Source of the DNA: Betaproteobacteria bacterium
Lineage (GTDB): Bacteria; Pseudomonadota; Gammaproteobacteria; Burkholderiales; Usitatibacteraceae
Assembly: GCA_016711875.1 (NCBI GenBank)
Contig: JADJSD010000022.1
Coordinates: 62,001 to 126,000 of the forward strand
Direction: 5' to 3'
Length of the DNA: 64,000 bases
A program made the translations under genes and the position numbers. Shown piece by piece: positions 61,712 through 64,000 of the stretch. The notes beneath the pieces are model-generated. The model did not search any database, was not told where the DNA came from, and worked only from the letters and a program-made list of their open reading frames with translations. Within the stretch, counting starts at the first letter, position 1; every line of letters begins with the position of its first letter.

Positions 61712-63244
61712 ATGGTAACATCCGGCTTCCCTTCCCCGCTCGAGCCGCCCCCGGTGCTTCCCCCCCTGATCGTCGCGAAATCGGACGTCAACTCGGGCCT
61801 CCTGCCGGGCATGGCCAATCGCCACGGCCTCATCGCGGGCGCCACCGGAACGGGCAAGACCGTCACCCTCCAGGCCCTCGCGGAGCACCTGAGCGGCATC
61901 GGCGTGCCGGTGTTCATGGCCGACGTGAAGGGCGACCTCGGCGGCCTTGCCGCACCGGGAGGCGGCAACGCCAAGGTCGCGGAGCGCGTGAAGCAGCTCG
62001 GGATCGCGGACCATGTACCCACCGCCTACCCGGTCGCGTTCTGGGACGTCTTCGGCGACCAGGGTCACCCGGTGCGCGCCACCATCTCCGAGATGGGGCC
62101 GCTCCTGCTCGGCCGCGTGCTGAACCTGAACGAGACGCAGGCTGGCGTTCTCGCGGCGGTATTCAAGATCGCGGACGACAACGGACTCCTGCTGCTCGAC
62201 CTGAAGGACCTGCGCTCGCTCCTGCAATTCGCGGGAGACAACGCGGCGAAATTCCGGACGCAGTACGGCAACATCTCGACCGCGAGCGTGGGCGCGATCC
62301 AGCGGGGCCTGCTCACGCTGGAATCGCAGGGCGGCCAGAAGTTCTTCGGCGAGCCCGCGCTCGACCTGGGCGACCTCATGCAGACGGTCGACGGAAAGGG
62401 CGTCATCAACATCCTGGCGGCCGACAAGCTGCTCGCGAGCCCGCGCGTGTACTCCACCATGCTGCTGTGGCTCCTGTCGGAACTCTTCGAGCAGCTGCCC
62501 GAGGTCGGCGACCCCGACAAGCCCAAGCTCGTCTTCTTCTTCGACGAGGCGCACCTGCTCTTCAACGACGCGCCGAAGGAACTGCTCGAGCGCATCGAGC
62601 AGGTCGTCCGCCTCGTGCGCTCCAAGGGCGTGGGCGTCTGGTTCGTCACGCAGAACCCGCTCGACGTGCCCGACACGGTGCTCGGCCAGCTCGGCAACCG
62701 CGTGCAGCACGCGCTGCGGGCGTTCACGCCGCGCGACCAGCAGGCGGTCAAGGCGGCCGCGACCACGTTCCGCACCAATCCGGAACTCGATGTCGAGAAG
62801 GCGATCACCGAGCTCGCGGTCGGCGAGGCGCTGGTCTCCTTTCTCGACGAGAAGGGCCGTCCCCATCCGGTGGAGCGCGCGCTCGTCATACCGCCGCGTT
62901 CGCGCATCGGCCCGCTCCTGGCGGACGAGCGGCGCCGCGTCATCGATTCTTCGCTGGTTGCCGGGCACTACGAAAAGGCCATCGATCGCGAATCCGCCAG
63001 CGAGCAGCTCGCGAGCCGCGCCGGTGAGCGGGCGCAGGGGGAAGCGGTTCCGCCGGCGCCAGAGGGCGGAGGCTGGCTCGACAAGCTCGGCCTGCCGGGC
63101 ACGGGTGACCAGGGATCGAAGGCGAGGACACGCGAGACGGCCCTCGAGGCCGCGGCCAAGAGCGCGGCGCGCGCCATTGGCAGCGAAGTCGGGCGACGCA
63201 TCATCCGCGGCGTGCTGGGGTCGATCCTCGGCTCGCGTCGCTGA
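61712..63244 (+). CDS. HerA-like DUF853 P-loop ATPase
   Basis: A 510-residue ATPase of the DUF853 (YjgR) group. Walker A is GATGTGKTVTLQ near residue 40 and Walker B is LVFFFDEAHLLF near 275; the motif WFVTQNPLDVPD is typical. The C-terminus has a basic/Ala helix. Members relate to the HerA/FtsK helicases; the cell role is not settled. ATG 61712 is preferred to a TTG at 61688 that lies against yebC's start. Confidence 0.88.
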   Translation: MVTSGFPSPLEPPPVLPPLIVAKSDVNSGLLPGMANRHGLIAGATGTGKTVTLQALAEHLSGIGVPVFMADVKGDLGGLAAPGGGNAKVAERVKQLGIADHVPTAYPVAFWDVFGDQGHPVRATISEMGPLLLGRVLNLNETQAGVLAAVFKIADDNGLLLLDLKDLRSLLQFAGDNAAKFRTQYGNISTASVGAIQRGLLTLESQGGQKFFGEPALDLGDLMQTVDGKGVINILAADKLLASPRVYSTMLLWLLSELFEQLPEVGDPDKPKLVFFFDEAHLLFNDAPKELLERIEQVVRLVRSKGVGVWFVTQNPLDVPDTVLGQLGNRVQHALRAFTPRDQQAVKAAATTFRTNPELDVEKAITELAVGEALVSFLDEKGRPHPVERALVIPPRSRIGPLLADERRRVIDSSLVAGHYEKAIDRESASEQLASRAGERAQGEAVPPAPEGGGWLDKLGLPGTGDQGSKARTRETALEAAAKSAARAIGSEVGRRIIRGVLGSILGSRR

Positions 63245-63258
63245 ACAGGGAAACCACG

Positions 63259-63831
63259 ATGGCAAAGACGGGGGAGCGCAAGGCGCAGATCCTGCAGACG
63301 CTCGCGTCCATGCTCGAGGAGCCGAAGGCCGAGCGGGTCACCACGGCCCTGCTCGCCGCGCGCCTGGACGTCTCGGAGGCGGCTCTCTACCGCCATTTCG
63401 CGAGCAAGGCGCAGATGTACGAGGGGCTCATCGAGTTCATCGAGCAGAGCCTTTTCGGCCTCGTGAACCGAATCCAGGCTGACGAGAAGGACCCGCTCAA
63501 GCAGGTCGAGGCGATGATCGTCGCCATGCTCGGGTTCGCCCAGAAGAATCCCGGCATGACACGCGTGCTCACCGGCGATGCGCTCGTGAACGAGGACGAT
63601 CGCCTCCAGCAACGGGTGAACCAGCTCGTGGACCGTCTCGAGGCGAGCCTTCGCCAGAGCGGCCGCCTCGCGGTGACGGCTGGCCAGTTGCCCCCCGACT
63701 GGGACGTGAACGCCTATGCCAATACGCTCATTGCCTACGTGATCGGCCGCTGGCACCTTTTCGCCAAGAGCGGATTCCGGCGCTCGCCGACCGAGGGCTG
63801 GGCGCAGCACTGGCGCGTGTTCGCGGCCTGA
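63259..63831 (+). CDS. slmA: Nucleoid occlusion factor SlmA (TetR fold)
   Basis: A 190-residue TetR-fold protein with the SlmA pattern: RKAQILQTLASMLEEP, then the HTH LAARLDVSEAALYRHFASK, and the C-terminal WHLFAKSGFRRSPTEGW. SlmA binds DNA and blocks FtsZ rings over the nucleoid. It starts 14 bases after the DUF853 gene. Confidence 0.92.
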   Translation: MAKTGERKAQILQTLASMLEEPKAERVTTALLAARLDVSEAALYRHFASKAQMYEGLIEFIEQSLFGLVNRIQADEKDPLKQVEAMIVAMLGFAQKNPGMTRVLTGDALVNEDDRLQQRVNQLVDRLEASLRQSGRLAVTAGQLPPDWDVNAYANTLIAYVIGRWHLFAKSGFRRSPTEGWAQHWRVFAA

Positions 63832-63839
63832 GCGCGACG

Positions 63840-64000
63840 GTGCCCGCCGACCGGCTCGAGACGGAACGCCTTCGCCTGGAGATCGCCCGGCCCGGCCACG
63901 AGGCCGCCCTCGCACGATTCTTCGCCGAGAACTTCGAGTCGCACCTGGCCCGCTGGTCGCCGCCTCCGCCTCCGGGCGGACACACGCTGTCCTGGTGGGC
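63840..64000 (+). CDS. GNAT acetyltransferase, 3' truncated by window end
   Basis: The first 53 residues of a frame starting at GTG 63840 (VPADRLETERLRLEIARPG). The opening LETERLRL is typical of RimJ/RimL-type GNAT enzymes. It starts 8 bases after the slmA stop and runs off the window, so the assignment is limited. Confidence 0.6.
   Translation, partial: MPADRLETERLRLEIARPGHEAALARFFAENFESHLARWSPPPPPGGHTLSWW

Overview
The window is high-GC (roughly two thirds G+C by eye), densely packed chromosomal DNA. Gene content and protein sequences fit a sulfur-oxidising betaproteobacterium. The signs are an oxidative-type dsr operon (dsrEFH and dsrL present), soe sulfite dehydrogenase genes, tusA/dsrE2 sulfur carriers, a cbb3 oxidase and a four-cysteine FNR. 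No insertion sequence, phage gene or CRISPR array was seen.

Layout. 1-4.0 kb: end of an exbB-exbD-exbD energy-transduction set, a TPR protein, thyA and folA. 4.0-12.2 kb: ccoI-ccoS, then ccoNOQP-ccoG-ccoH behind an FNR-type promoter. 11.2-19.8 kb: an acyl-CoA synthetase/GNAT fusion with an unusual missing stop, a dksA-like gene and uspA, fnr divergent from hemN, a TauE/DsbD-like protein and a CMD-Rieske fusion. 19.8-23.5 kb: soeC-soeB divergent from a NarX/NarL-like two-component pair. 23.4-36.4 kb: dsrABEFHCMKLJOPNR plus a cobA-type SUMT, all on the minus strand; dsrP carries a frameshift. 36.7-39.6 kb: a divergent five-gene unit (small protein, Cas6/Cmx6-like protein, double TusA, unknown, TauD-type dioxygenase). 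39.6-50.6 kb: FadL-type porin, dsrE2, tusA, a plus-strand unit of five mostly overlapping little-known genes, and a minus-strand soeA operon ending in a cysteine-less DsrC homologue. 50.7-64 kb: DUF599 protein, two tRNA-Lys genes, a YeeE/YedE transporter, queC, then cpoB-pal-tolB-tolA-tolR-tolQ-ybgC-ruvB-ruvA-ruvC-yebC, a HerA-like ATPase, slmA and a truncated GNAT gene.

How it works together. Imported or stored sulfur is passed through TusA/DsrE2/DsrEFH to DsrC, oxidised by DsrAB with DsrL and the DsrMKJOP membrane complex, and the sulfite goes to SoeABC; SUMT and DsrN serve siroheme. Electrons can leave through quinone to the cbb3 oxidase, which FNR appears to control.

The most interesting signal is a shared tandem palindrome: two CCC-N(3-7)-GGG units with centres 21-24 bp apart. 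It lies in the control regions of soeB, dsrA, tusA-dsrE2, soeA and the YeeE transporter, and in front of yeeE and dsrA it sits at about -42 and -64 from a good -10 box. I propose it is the operator of a sulfur regulon, possibly run by the linked NarL-type regulator. A Cas6-like protein with no CRISPR context, divergent from dsrA behind one of these operators, is the second main point.
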